Positions 24,736-35,667 of a stretch of DNA of 64,000 bases are shown piece by piece. How positions within the stretch are numbered: the stretch's first letter is position 1; every line of letters starts with the position of its first letter. The translations under genes were made by a program, and so were the position numbers. The notes beneath the pieces are model-generated. The model made no database searches. It had not been told where the DNA came from and saw only the letters and a list, made by a program, of their open reading frames with translations. The stretch is from Salticus scenicus (Eukaryota > Arthropoda > Arachnida > Araneae > Salticidae), in the NCBI GenBank assembly GCA_963930645.1, contig OZ005654.1, positions 264,171,700 to 264,235,699 of the forward strand. The letters are read 5' to 3'.

Positions 24736-24894
24736 CGACCTTTTTCCAATTTTTCTGAAGCAATTGGAGTTTTGCTTGAATTTGAACCTAAATTGTGACA
24801 TACGTAAACATCTTCATGATTTTGATTATGCGACACATTTATTTAAGACTTTTGAAGCTGTTACAGTTCTCACTGCTGAACTGAAAGATAATGG
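24736..24894 (+). CDS. RPAP1: RPAP1-like gene, exon 2 of those visible
   Basis: It follows a tttccag acceptor and ends before a gtaggt donor. It completes the CT carried over from the previous exon and leaves GG, so the frame is kept. The 159-nt exon reads as amphipathic helices (Leu-Phe-Pro-Ile-Phe-Leu-Lys-Gln-Leu, later Thr-Phe-Glu-Ala-Val-Thr-Val-Leu-Thr), consistent with the helical repeat region of RPAP1. Unlike the surrounding DNA it has no stop in this frame. Confidence 0.65.
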
Positions 24895-25091
24895 GTAGGT
24901 TTTCAAAATATTGATTATTATTGGCTCATTCTCATCTTATTATATTTTTTAAACTTCATATTGTGATTTCATCTAAATAATTTTGTAATTAAGATTTAAA
25001 TTCATTCATGGATGTTGTTATTATTTATTTATTTATTATTATTTTTAAAATCAAGCCTGAATTTAGTTTTAATCTTTAATTATATTTTCAG

Positions 25092-25188
25092 GCTAGAATT
25101 GGCATCGGCTGTGAATGTGATTTTCAAAAAGGCTATTCTGTGTTTCCATAAATGGATTTGGCAATTATCTCAAGAAAGTACTTCCTCT
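25092..25188 (+). CDS. RPAP1: RPAP1-like gene, exon 3 of those visible
   Basis: It is separated from exon 2 by a short 197-bp intron (acceptor ttttcag). The first base completes the GG left by exon 2, and the exon ends in phase 0 at a gttagt donor. The encoded segment includes Phe-His-Lys-Trp-Ile-Trp-Gln-Leu. Read without the donor, the frame stays open to a TAG at 25219-25221, so a short alternative end is possible, but the phase match to 47574 argues for splicing. Confidence 0.6.
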
Positions 25189-25539
25189 GTTAGTACCTTC
25201 TCTTTTTGTTTCTTAAAATAGTAACAGGTTTTTGCTGAAAGTGTGAAAAGTTTTAAATTTAATTGAAATTCTTAGTTAATTGAGAATTTTATTATGATAT
25301 GATCTAAGTTACAAATTTAGTTTTTAAAGTTAGCGAAATAAAACTACTATGTTCACATGCTGTCATGATATTATTGTAATGAGAAAATTTCAAAAATATA
25401 TATTTTCAGCTTTTTAGGTCACTTTTTGTTCATTTTTGCATCATATTCATTCATTGTTGTTTTAATGACTTGAATAATTTAATTTTTTGTATTGTGCATT
25501 ACGTTAAATTAATAAAAATTAATAGTACTATAGTTTTTA

Positions 25540-26089
25540 ACCGACTTCAAAAAGGAGGAGGTTCGTATTTCAAACCGTATGTTTTTTTCTTCTTTAAATG
25601 TTTGAACTCATAACTTCTGAACGATGCTTCGATTTTGATACTTTTTGTTTTGATGTAAAGGTCTTGGTCTGAAATAGGTCCCATTGTAATATCTTTACGA
25701 TCTAAAGAAAATACAGGGTGCCTAAAAGAAGTTAGTCTCAACTCTTTTAACTGCTGAATGACTGCAACTATATTCATAAAAGTGGTATGCAGTTATAGTA
25801 AAGTGGCCACATTCTACAATTCAACTGCTTACAGCACCACCTGGTGGAAAACAGTGGAATTAACTTTCCTGTCTCAAAAACGATTTAAGACAGGGAGAAA
25901 AAGTTATTACAAAGATAAAGAGTATCATTGATTTAGTATGAAAAGACAGTTTGTAGTAGACATCAATACTAAAAATAGAATGCTTAAAATGTGCATAAGT
26001 TTGAAAATATCCTACACCTGAACTACGTTGCACGCATTGCAATGCAGAGGGTGACATGTATGCTATATAAATTTTAAAGTACGGTCACT
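25540..26089 (+). repeat. Dispersed repeat starting with a GACTTCAAAAAGGAGGAGG block, copy 1
   Basis: The block at 25543-25562 and the following wording (cataacttc, a 'ggtctgaaataggtcccat' phrase near 25664, a 'cagggtgcctaaaag' phrase near 25714) recur in diverged form at 35225-35470. It is probably a copy of a moderately repeated element; its ends are not clear. Gypsy-2 inserted just downstream of it. Confidence 0.5.
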
Positions 26090-26094
26090 GTAAG

Positions 26095-26866
26095 TGTGAT
26101 GTAAATAATTCATTTACCTTTTATGTTTCCATATTTTAAATTAATTTTATTAATATTTTTAATTTTCATAACAACAGAAGTTACTTAGTGAGGATCAAAG
26201 AACCTCATGGCGTACATTGCGTTCTGGCCACTAACCCTTTTTATTCTTTGGGTCAAAAGGTCAAATATATATATCCAAATAATTTTATTTACATAAGAGA
26301 AAAGAGGAATCAATTTACTTATTGGCTAGAATGCTGTAAAAAGAAAAATGCTTACAAAAATAATGTTTGTAAGAAAACTAATCTGCTGCATCAAAATTAA
26401 TCAATTTTATTTTCCAAACCACACTAGTAATTCCAAATTAAGTAGGATATAAAAATTAATGGTTTTTAAAATTTGAATAAGTATTCATATAAACTAATAT
26501 ATATATATTTATTATTAATAAGTAGGCACTCTCTCTCCAAATGATAAAATGGTCATTATTTTAAAACAGAAGCAAAACAAATCTTTCTCACCACATGTTC
26601 TTCTCTTGAGAGCTGCTGAAAACCAACTAAATTTAAAACTGCCAGAATAACAGAAGGTGGAGTCAGAACCATCACCCTATTGGTTCTCAGCATGGTGTGA
26701 TATGACATCACCACTAGGAAAGAAGAACCAATTTTTCTCCTGTGTGTGTGTTGCAGTAAAGCAAACACAACAGGGTGAGTTGAGCCAGCTGAGAGAAACA
26801 ATGCATTTAAGTGCAGAAAACGATCTTATTTAACATTTAAAAAGAAGTGATGTTTTTAACATCACA
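26095..26866 (-). repeat. 3' LTR of gypsy-2
   Basis: 772 bp, essentially identical to 34410-35187 except that it lacks a 6-bp stretch (agtaac-like) near 26649. Starts TGTGATGT and ends ACATCACA (plus-strand view). Confidence 0.95.
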
Positions 26867-28795
26867 TTACCCCTAACGACCATTAAAAAAATTTGGAAGA
26901 CTAAAAATGTGAATGGAGAGTGCATACCTACATTTACATGAAGGATTACAAATTTTTTTTTTTTTTTTTACTTACATGTGAAAAAAAAAAAATATCCATA
27001 TTGATTACATAATATTGTAGGAACGGCCATTAAAGGCATGAATGTAACAAAGCAAATTTTTAATCAACTGAAAGGTCTTCCAATACTCTTAACAACATGC
27101 ACTTGATAAAAAAATTTGGAAATTTTGAGAACAATGTACATGTGACACAAAATCTGAACCAAACACAATACAAAATCGATAAGTAAAGCTGAAACAATAA
27201 AATTCCGACAAAAAAACCAATATCAACGCCTACCCTGGTAGGTGATCAATTCTACCAAAATAGGCGAGGAATACACCATTTCATCAAAAACAATACTATT
27301 TCAGCACTGTGGTTACAGACATTCTCAAATAAAAGATTTTATTGATACAAAAGTGGTCAGTGACATATCTAACAATATTTATTAGGATATTGACAACTAA
27401 TAAAATATATCTATAAATGCAAACAGACACAGCTTTTATCAACAAATGACATGAGTAAAAAAAAATATTGATACCTTTTAAAAAAAATAGTATTATAACA
27501 GAAATATTGAAAAGCATGTTAATTGCTGTAAAATCTGCTTTCTTATAAATTTGTAAAAATAATTAGTTAACGAGAATAAAAAAATGTATGACATGACAAA
27601 AGAGTTTCAGTGGATGTGCAATATCAACAAAAATATTTAACCAATAGTCTTGATATTAAATACCATCTACCGATTAATCAATGTATAAGTATACACATGA
27701 AAGAACAACTATACTAAATAAATGTCAAAGAAATCTTGTTAACAACTGATAAAACAAAATCAGTTATATTTCAGTATAAAATATTTACAGATGACCTCTT
27801 GAAGCATTATTATGAAGGAGAAAAAAAAATCAAAATAAGTATCAATACAAATGTCAAAATAATCTTACAGATAAATATTACATTACGGAAAAGGCATTCC
27901 AAGTACTCGAGTATAATATTCGAATAAGATTTTTTTTAAAAATTTTATCATTACCATTATTATTATTATTATTTAAAGAATATACATATTATAAATGGAA
28001 ATAATAAATGTGAGTGGCTACTGAGGCCACCAAGTTAGATTACTAAACAAAATCAAAAATGCACTTAATATAAACGTCAAATAATACTCAAATAAACATA
28101 CTATCAGATATAACCAAAACAAAACTGCAATGTCAATAATCACAATAAACAAAAAATTTTATCAAACATTATACACATTTATATACATATCATGTGTGGA
28201 TTGTGTATTAATTTGATTGTGTAATAGTGTGGATGTAGTGTATACTTGTGTTGTATAAGTGATGTCTGTGTCAGTGAAAATGGTGTGGAAGCTTCCAGAA
28301 ATTGTATTTAATAACCCAATATATTTATAAACATGACAATGTGTAGGAATTAATATATGAAAAGAAAGAAGAAAAATTATGTATACACATATAAATATGC
28401 AAGTTTCCGATACATATAACACACACATACTGTACATTTTGAGCAGTAAATAATTATAGTATAGTTATAAAATTTAACAAATAAGACAATATATAAAATA
28501 AATCAGCATAACAGAAGATTTATATTCATATTAAATACAATACACACTGCACTCAGTTGTAGATACTCAACATTTGCCACAGGAAAAAATATATATATAT
28601 ATATAACTACACAATATATAATAGGACAATATACAAAATACAACTTATCAAATATACCTGTACCAACTCATACTTGTTTACAACAGGCAACTTTGGTGAA
28701 TGAATTGCTTATCAAGTCCCCTAAAAAAAACTTAAAAAAAAAATATGTTAAAAGAACATTTGTGAAAATGGAAACAAAAAAACAAAAAACAAAAA
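26867..28795 (-). other. Non-coding 3' region of gypsy-2
   Basis: Between pol and the 3' LTR there is about 1.9 kb without a frame that looks like env or an accessory protein. Only short AT-rich frames occur. The purine tract next to the LTR (aggggtaa in element sense) is weak. Confidence 0.6.
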
Positions 28796-31700
28796 TTAAG
28801 TTTTGCATCTTGGTCTGAGATCATAATGAGACTGCGGTTGAACAATCCCAGCTGGTTGACCTGTCAGAATTGTTTGTGGAATGAGATGTTGCTTTCTTTT
28901 ATGCGCCAGGATGACACGGTCTATGTTAATAGTGAATGGTTCAGCCCCTTCATTTTCGAATTCTCTGACGGAGAGTAACACGTCAGATATTACTTTTTGA
29001 ACTGAATATGGGCCTATAAATCTTGGTTTAAATGTATCTTTGGTTTTTATAAAGACCATATCATTTTCTTTGAATTTCCGGAGAACTGCTTTTTTATGTT
29101 GTCTAGTATTACGTTGGTTTTGGTAAAACTTCATGTTATGATGCACTTGCCTAAAGATCTGTTTCATTGATTCCATGTACCTATGGTATTCATATGGAAA
29201 TTCCAGTGTTTCTAACTGAGGAGCTTCAAACAAGTCAAAGATGCTTGTTAGTGACCTGCCAAAATGCAGAAAGGCTGGAGAATATCCAGTTGAAGAATGA
29301 ACGGTGGTGTTATACAGGTTCTTGTGTATCATCAAAGCCTGATGAAAATCAAATCCTTCCTTGGTAAGAGTGGAAATTGAGGATTTAATGCTGGTATTAA
29401 TTCTTTCTGATGAGCCTTGTGTTTGCGGGTGTCCTGATGATGAATGGGAGATTGTAATTTTCAATGTCTGTGCCAAGTTGTTAAAGATGTTTGCTGTGAA
29501 CTGTGGGCCTAAGTCTGAGAGTATCGCAGAGGGTCGACCAAAGGTAGTAATGTATCCCGTAATGGCTTTAACTACAGCTTGTGCTGTTGCATTTTTTACT
29601 GGTACCAATTCAATATGTTTAGAAAAATGATCGAGGAATGTTAATACATGGAAGCCATTGGAGAAAGGACCCAAAAAGTCCATGGAAACTAACATACTCG
29701 GCGCAGAAGGAACAAACATTTCCTGTAGTGGAGCAGGTGGAATTCTGTGCGGTTTATATTGAATACATAATGTACAGGACAGAACAAAGTTTTTTACATC
29801 TTCAAATAATCCTGTCCAATAAAAGTGTTTAAGTATTCTTCTGTATGTATTTCTAATTCCAAAGTGAGGCATGTGACAAATTTTTAATACTTTAGGTTTT
29901 AACTTCTGTGGTACTACAATTTTTGTTTTTGGAGAGTTTTCAGGCTGGTGAAACTTTCGTTTGATCATTAACAGACCTGTGTCCGGATGGACAAAATAAT
30001 TTTTATATTTAGGAGAAGGTTTCTCCGAAGTGATATCGACAATAATTTTTAGCAGAAAGTCATCTTCTCTTTGCTCTTTAAAAAAACATTCTTCCGAGAT
30101 TTCCATCATAAGATTATCTGCGTCAGAGCTGTTTAAGGAACGACTGAGTGGAGCAGCATCGTTGCTTAACAACTGAGGTAAGGAAGAACGATGAGGCTCT
30201 GATGAGGTGAGTGACTTATCAGATTTTTGTGTGACATTGAAATGATGGAGTTCAATTGTTGGAGAAGCTGAAGAAATGGGTAAATTGTTAGCCTCTTTAA
30301 TTAATTCTGGGTTTGAGTTAAGATCTTGAGTGTATGCAGAAAAGTCTTCTCTTGAAAAATAGTCTGCCAAAACATTTGTTTTACCTTTTACATATCTGAA
30401 TGTGTATTGATAGTTTGATAATTCAATCAGCCATTTAGTAGTTAGATCAGCAGGAGAGGAAATTTTCTTATAGTGTTCGAGTGGTCTGCTATCGCTGAGA
30501 ATGGTGAAAGGTCGGTTGAAAAGGAAAAATTTAAATGCACTGACTGACTTAGCTATGGCCATCAGCTCAAGCTTGATGGCTGAATATCGCTGTTCTGATT
30601 TAGATAGTGTTTTACTAAAGTAACTAACCGGAAGCAGAATGCCTTCCTTTTCTTGTAGAAGAACCCCTGAAATAGCAATTTTGCTAGCATCTGTATTAAG
30701 AAAAAATTGTTTTGACCAATCGGGTAAAGAAAGAAAAGGTTTAGAGAAAAAAACTTTCTGTATTTGTTTAAAGACTTCAGCATGTTCCTCTGTCCATTTA
30801 AATGTAGTTTTTGGAGATGTTAATTTTATCAAAGGATCAATTAATCGCGAGTAGCAGGGAATGAGTTTTCTGTAGAATCCACACAATCCTATAAATCTTT
30901 TTAGTTGTTTTCTGGTTGCTGGGATAGGAAATTGAGTAATTTTTGTAATGTTGGAAGAAATAGGATGTATTTTCTGATTTTGGATGCTGAAACCGAGATA
31001 TTCAATAGATGACTGATGGAATTTACATTTCTTTGGAGACAATGTCAGATTGTACTTTTGTAGAGTAGCTAAAAGTGTTTGTAATTTTTCTGTTGTTTCC
31101 TGGAAAGAGTCACTTCCTATAATAATGTCATCCTGGTAAGCATATATGCCTGAACAATTGCACTCTTGTATAATTGTGTCAATAAGCATTTGGAATGTTG
31201 ATGCGGCTGATCTCAGCCCAAACATTAATCTTTTAAATGAATAAGTTCCCCATTGTGTAGTAAATGAGAGACGTCGTCTGTATTCTTTAGGTAATGAAAT
31301 TTGATGATACGCTGAGGGAAAGTCTAATGTTGTAAAATATTTAAATTTTGAGATGTTATTTATTATCGTATCAATTCTTGGAAGAGGATAAGTGGAGCAT
31401 CGAATCATAGAGTTGATTAACCTTAAATCTAGGGCCAATCTAAAGGAAGGTTTATCCTCCTTAGACACAGCTTTCTTTTTAACCATAAGCATTGGGCATG
31501 CCCATTCAGAGATATTTCTCTCAATGATCCCTGCATCCAGTAATTTGTCAAGTTGATCTTTTGCCTCTTCTTGAATAGCTTGTGGAATAGGAAAAGGGTA
31601 AGTTTTTAAGGGAATATCTGAAGTGAATTTTATATGTGGAGTGATATGATCGGTGTGTCCAATCGATTTTAGTGAACATGAAAATACAGAGTTAAATTTC

Positions 31701-33007
31701 TGAAGAATATCTTGCATTATTACCCTTTCTGTAGGTTTTAAATGCTGAATAGAAAAATTATTTACATTAAATTCTTTCTGTCTTAAGGATAAAACTTCTG
31801 GTGTAGCCTTAATTAGATTACACATGTGATCAGGTGTATTTGTTGCAAGATCCAAGGAATTTTCTTCTATTTTATCTATCTCTGAAATGTATCCGCAAAC
31901 GGTATTTTTATTTATATGCAGTTTCTTGCTCGAATTATTATACATAGGAATAAAAAATTGAATTAATTCTTGTTTAGTAGAATTTTCCTTGATATGTTGT
32001 ACCTCCATAAGAGAAGGATAGGACACAAGTGGACAATGCTTGTTAGACGATGTAAACATTACTAACTGATTTTCTGGAATAAGCGTGGACCGCACAGGCA
32101 CATATATAGTATCCTGTGGATCAATCATAATCTTCTGGGTAAGCCAACATTTTTGATAAGAGGGTAAGTTCTCTTTATGAACATCAATTTTAGATTTTTT
32201 ATATCCAGTTTGGGGAAAATCCATATGAGTAGCTATCTTATGTGATGCCCGATTCATATCAGATTCAGATGATAGAAGACTGCAAGAGGGTACAGTGTCT
32301 AGAATATCTAAAGCATTTTCATTAATTTGTATTTTGTTATTGTGTAAATTGATAACTACGTGATGGGACTTTAAAAAATCAAAGCCAAGTATACCAATAA
32401 ATTTAGATTCAGTAGGTATTTCAATAAGAAAAAAGGTGTGTTTGTAAAAAGTTTTCCCTATTTTAAAGGAAATGCAAACACATCCGTCACATTGGACTAT
32501 AGAGTTTACTGTAGATATCTTGACTCTTGAAGCAATTCTTTTGTAATATAATTTGTTTTGATTTTGTAAGAAGTAATGTTTTGAGAGTAATGACACAGAA
32601 GCTCCTGAGTCGAGAAGAAAATTCTCTAATGTTTTGTTTAACAGTAATTGTATGATGGGGAGATTGGGCAGATCATTGTCTGTGTGTAACAAGAATTCCA
32701 GTGAATTAACTAATATGCAGTCTCCATTTTCCTCCACACTCGGGGACGTTACCAGTACAGGAGATGTTGTCTGTATCGCAACAGATTTGACTTTGCGTTC
32801 TAATGACAAAGGGAACTTTGCCTGTGTGTCTGGAGATCTCAGAATGATTTCATTGTTATTTACAAAAAAATTATTAGGTAGATTAGAATATGTTGAGTTA
32901 GTCTGTGAAAAGTTGTTATGGTAATTGACTTTATTCAAACCTGACCTATATGAGGAACTCTTTGTATTTAGGAGTTTAGTGTCACTTCTACCATTCTCCA
33001 CTTCTAG
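28796..33007 (-). CDS. pol: Pol polyprotein (gypsy-2), in frame with gag after a TGA
   Basis: The frame opens directly after the gag TGA at 33008-33010 and runs to a stop at 28796-28798. There is no early ATG; the first codon that can be read as a start is a GTG at 33001, and numbering here is from it. Aspartic protease Asp-Ser-Gly-Ala starts at residue 131. The RT box Tyr-Gln-Asp-Asp is at 622-625 (31127-31138). RNase H motifs (Asn-Thr-Asp-Ala-Ser, Ser-Asp-Ser-Arg) follow. The integrase has an HHCC domain and an Asp, Asp, Glu triad near 1106, 1162 and 1198. A C-terminal segment with Pro-Arg-Phe-Ile-Gly-Pro-Tyr resembles the chromodomain-less integrase tail. No lesion is seen. Confidence 0.93.
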   Translation of the reverse strand, partial: LEVENGRSDTKLLNTKSSSYRSGLNKVNYHNNFSQTNSTYSNLPNNFFVNNNEIILRSPDTQAKFPLSLERKVKSVAIQTTSPVLVTSPSVEENGDCILVNSLEFLLHTDNDLPNLPIIQLLLNKTLENFLLDSGASVSLLSKHYFLQNQNKLYYKRIASRVKISTVNSIVQCDGCVCISFKIGKTFYKHTFFLIEIPTESKFIGILGFDFLKSHHVVINLHNNKIQINENALDILDTVPSCSLLSSESDMNRASHKIATHMDFPQTGYKKSKIDVHKENLPSYQKCWLTQKIMIDPQDTIYVPVRSTLIPENQLVMFTSSNKHCPLVSYPSLMEVQHIKENSTKQELIQFFIPMYNNSSKKLHINKNTVCGYISEIDKIEENSLDLATNTPDHMCNLIKATPEVLSLRQKEFNVNNFSIQHLKPTERVIMQDILQKFNSVFSCSLKSIGHTDHITPHIKFTSDIPLKTYPFPIPQAIQEEAKDQLDKLLDAGIIERNISEWACPMLMVKKKAVSKEDKPSFRLALDLRLINSMIRCSTYPLPRIDTIINNISKFKYFTTLDFPSAYHQISLPKEYRRRLSFTTQWGTYSFKRLMFGLRSAASTFQMLIDTIIQECNCSGIYAYQDDIIIGSDSFQETTEKLQTLLATLQKYNLTLSPKKCKFHQSSIEYLGFSIQNQKIHPISSNITKITQFPIPATRKQLKRFIGLCGFYRKLIPCYSRLIDPLIKLTSPKTTFKWTEEHAEVFKQIQKVFFSKPFLSLPDWSKQFFLNTDASKIAISGVLLQEKEGILLPVSYFSKTLSKSEQRYSAIKLELMAIAKSVSAFKFFLFNRPFTILSDSRPLEHYKKISSPADLTTKWLIELSNYQYTFRYVKGKTNVLADYFSREDFSAYTQDLNSNPELIKEANNLPISSASPTIELHHFNVTQKSDKSLTSSEPHRSSLPQLLSNDAAPLSRSLNSSDADNLMMEISEECFFKEQREDDFLLKIIVDITSEKPSPKYKNYFVHPDTGLLMIKRKFHQPENSPKTKIVVPQKLKPKVLKICHMPHFGIRNTYRRILKHFYWTGLFEDVKNFVLSCTLCIQYKPHRIPPAPLQEMFVPSAPSMLVSMDFLGPFSNGFHVLTFLDHFSKHIELVPVKNATAQAVVKAITGYITTFGRPSAILSDLGPQFTANIFNNLAQTLKITISHSSSGHPQTQGSSERINTSIKSSISTLTKEGFDFHQALMIHKNLYNTTVHSSTGYSPAFLHFGRSLTSIFDLFEAPQLETLEFPYEYHRYMESMKQIFRQVHHNMKFYQNQRNTRQHKKAVLRKFKENDMVFIKTKDTFKPRFIGPYSVQKVISDVLLSVREFENEGAEPFTINIDRVILAHKRKQHLIPQTILTGQPAGIVQPQSHYDLRPRCKT

Positions 33008-33010
33008 TCA
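33004..33010 (-). promoter_or_regulatory. Predicted stop-codon readthrough site, UGA CUAG (gypsy-2)
   Basis: The gag stop is TGA at 33010-33008 and the next four bases are CTAG. UGA followed by CUAG is the readthrough context known from several viruses and animal genes. Gag and pol are in the same frame and nothing but this codon separates them, so suppression would yield Gag-Pol. I found no strong downstream hairpin by eye. Confidence 0.75.
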
Positions 33011-33916
33011 TTGTGAATGACTACTTTTGGTTTGAGGGGAGTTGGATTTAAATGTTTTAGGGGCCCTGGCTCTCCGTGACATGTCTCTATAAGGTCTAGA
33101 GAAAGTTTGCCCATTACGATATCTGTGAGAAAACTTATTATTTTGTAATTTTCTGAGTGCAAAGCACCTCTGAGCAGAATGTCCAGGTCTTTCACACCAT
33201 TGGCATTGAATCGTGTGCGAACCTTTATTTTGTGGAAATTTATTGTATGGCCGCTTGCTATAAGATGAATTGTTAATCTTAGTCAAATTGTTTTCTGAGT
33301 TTGTACCTATCACTTCACTATCTATTTTATGATTGAAGTTCTGAATAGTAGCAAAAGATGTTCCTGGTAAGACAGGGTTTACTTGCAAGTTATAAATTTC
33401 CTGGAATTTTTCGAGACATTCCACCATCTGATAAAAGGTTGTGGCTTTTTGTGATAGTAGATGAATTCTAAAGTGGGGCGGAATGAGATCATTGAATTTT
33501 GCGATTAGTAGTTGTTCAAGGGCTTTTTCTTCCATATCAGGAAAACGTTTTCTCACTAAATTTTCAAGCTTATTAGCAAAAATATTAATATTGACATCGG
33601 ACTCAAACTTAAATTCGTTAAATTGTTGTGCTATTGCAGTTGCCGACTCTACCTTAAAATATTTCTTAAATATATTAAATAACTCTTTTGTATTTTTGGC
33701 TTTTTGGCAAGCTGGGGAGGAGACATAAAACTTAAGAGCAGTATCTGCCAATTTTGATTTCACAAAAGCCAAAGCATGGGATTTTTCCCATTTGCTGTTC
33801 TCAATTTTAAATTTCACTTGTTCAATAAAAAAATCCAATAAATGAGGGTCTCCAGAAAATGGCGTTACTAAAGTTTTGAATGGTAAACCTCTTGTCAATC
33901 CTTTGTTAGAAGCCAT
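33008..33916 (-). CDS. gag: Gag protein (gypsy-2)
   Basis: 302 residues from an ATG at 33916. The N-terminal half is a capsid-like helical domain with a Lys-Trp-Glu-Lys and an 'FKYFKVESATAIAQQF' type segment, typical of retrotransposon gag. A zinc knuckle has Cys238, Cys241, His246 and Cys251 (C-X2-C-X4-H-X4-C), followed by a basic, Arg/Ser-rich tail suited to RNA binding. It ends at a TGA that leads in frame into pol. About 490 bp of leader separate the start from the 5' LTR. Confidence 0.9.
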   Translation of the reverse strand: MASNKGLTRGLPFKTLVTPFSGDPHLLDFFIEQVKFKIENSKWEKSHALAFVKSKLADTALKFYVSSPACQKAKNTKELFNIFKKYFKVESATAIAQQFNEFKFESDVNINIFANKLENLVRKRFPDMEEKALEQLLIAKFNDLIPPHFRIHLLSQKATTFYQMVECLEKFQEIYNLQVNPVLPGTSFATIQNFNHKIDSEVIGTNSENNLTKINNSSYSKRPYNKFPQNKGSHTIQCQWCERPGHSAQRCFALRKLQNNKFSHRYRNGQTFSRPYRDMSRRARAPKTFKSNSPQTKSSHSQ

Positions 33917-34409
33917 TATTTTTTGTATATATATGAAACTACTATATTGGCTATAAAACTACATGTGTTGATGGCTATTTGCATATAATAAATTCACGTA
34001 GTTGAGGAGAGAGAGAGATACCTACAATTTTTCCCTTTTTTTTTTTTAAAGCCAACAATACATAGTTCTGTTGGTTATTATTTATTTAATCAGTTATTCA
34101 AAATATATTGAACCAAAAAAAAAAAAAAATTTTCATTTGTACAAAGTTCCAGCATATCACAATTTTTGAAACAGGGAATTGTCTTATAGGTCACTTGGTA
34201 TCAATCATATTCAATCACCAAAAAAATGTAATTGGTAATGTATGACTTTAAAAAAATAATTTCAGCAATTCTAGCAATAAAAATAAAATAACTTATTCAA
34301 AATAAACAATCTCTACAGTACCATTTATTCTTAAGAACAATAATCAAGTATTCCTTTCATTTCTCAATCTTTTCCCATCTGATCACAATTTGACACCACC
34401 GGCACCAAA
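33917..34409 (-). other. 5' leader of gypsy-2 with probable primer binding site
   Basis: Non-coding leader between the 5' LTR and gag. Two bases inside the LTR border the element-sense sequence TGGTGCCGGTGGTGTC (plus 34392-34407) begins with the TGG expected of a site complementary to a tRNA 3' CCA end. I cannot name the tRNA. Confidence 0.5.
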
Positions 34410-35187
34410 TGTGATGTAAATAATTCATTTACCTTTTATGTTTCCATATTTTAAATTAATTTTATTAATATTTTTAATTTTCATAACAACAGAAGTTACT
34501 TAGTGAGGATCAAAGAACCTCATGGCGTACATTGCGTTCTGGCCACTAACCCTTTTTATTCTTTGGGTCAAAAGGTCAAATATATATATCCAAATAATTT
34601 TATTTACATAAGAGAAAAGAGGAATCAATTTACTTATTGGCTAGAATGCTGTAAAAAGAAAAATGCTTACAAAAATAATGTTTGTAAGAAAACTAATCTG
34701 CTGCATCAAAATTAATCAATTTTATTTTCCAAACCACACTAGTAATTCCAAATTAAGTAGGATATAAAAATTAATGGTTTTTAAAATTTGAATAAGTATT
34801 CATATAAACTAATATATATATATTTATTATTAATAAGTAGGCACTCTCTCTCCAAATGATAAAATGGTCATTATTTTAAAACAGAAGCAAAACAAATCTT
34901 TCTCACCACATGTTCTTCTCTTGAGAGCTGCTGAAAACCAACTAAATTTAAAACTGCCAGAATAACAGTAACAGAAGGTGGAGTCAGAACCATCACCCTA
35001 TTGGTTCTCAGCATGGTGTGATATGACATCACCACTAGGAAAGAAGAACCAATTTTTCTCCTGTGTGTGTGTTGCAGTAAAGCAAACACAACAGGGTGAG
35101 TTGAGCCAGCTGAGAGAAACAATGCATTTAAGTGCAGAAAACGATCTTATTTAACATTTAAAAAGAAGTGATGTTTTTAACATCACA
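34410..35187 (-). repeat. 5' LTR of gypsy-2
   Basis: 778 bp; same as 26095-26866 apart from a 6-bp indel. As the element reads on the minus strand this is the promoter-bearing copy. Confidence 0.95.
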
Positions 35188-35214
35188 GTAAGCAGTCACA
35201 TCGATTAGTGCATA

Positions 35215-35640
35215 TTCATTTTTAATTGACTTCAAAAGGAGGAGATTCTTAATTGAAACCATATGTTTCTGTTGTTTTTGTTGCTGCTTGTTAGCTTATA
35301 ACTTCGTTACAGGTACTCCTATTTTAATATTTTTCCTTCATTGTGAAGATCTTGCCCTGAAACAGGTCCCACTATGATTTCATTAAGATCCATAAATAAA
35401 TTACAGGTGCCCACAAAAGTTTGTTTTCACACTTTTAACTGTCTCTGGAGTGGATAATTTTCAAGATTTAGATGTAACGTGTTTTGTGCACATTGGGCGA
35501 CTTCGTATATTTTTCAGTGACATAAACTTGAAATTGCTGTTTCTTGAGTTGTGTCACTTTTGTTGTGGAATGAGATAAGTGAAACTGCTATCGGAAGTCT
35601 TCTTATGTTCTGCTAATATTAATACATTTTTACTGGAAAG
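35215..35640 (+). repeat. Dispersed GACTTCAAAAGGAGGAG repeat, copy 2
   Basis: A diverged second copy of the repeat at 25540. It starts with ttgacttcaaaaggaggaga and shares the 'cctgaaacaggtcccactatg' type phrase. The opposite end of the same family may be the cttttgaagtcggcac sequence at 35811-35826, an inverted match to its start. Confidence 0.45.
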
Positions 35641-35667
35641 AAAAAAATAAAATATTCTTGTAAAAAA

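Larger units (their letters stand above)
26090..35192 (-). mobile_element. Complete Ty3/gypsy element (gypsy-2) with GTAAG target duplication
   Basis: LTRs at 26095-26866 and 34410-35187 enclose a gag-pol region read on the minus strand; the insertion (26095-35187, 9093 bp) is flanked by GTAAG at 26090-26094 and 35188-35192. The LTRs start TGTGATGT and end ACATCACA. They differ by one 6-bp indel and I noticed no substitutions, so insertion was recent. It lies antisense within the long RPAP1-like intron. There is no env frame; 1.9 kb of non-coding DNA separates pol from the 3' LTR. Confidence 0.95.

Noticed and set aside
26188..26801. Small frames repeated at 34503-35122
   Set aside because: They lie in the gypsy-2 LTRs and are duplicated only because the LTRs are.
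26867..28795. Possible env gene of gypsy-2
   Set aside because: No frame long enough, no signal peptide or transmembrane pattern beyond AT-rich hydrophobic translation.
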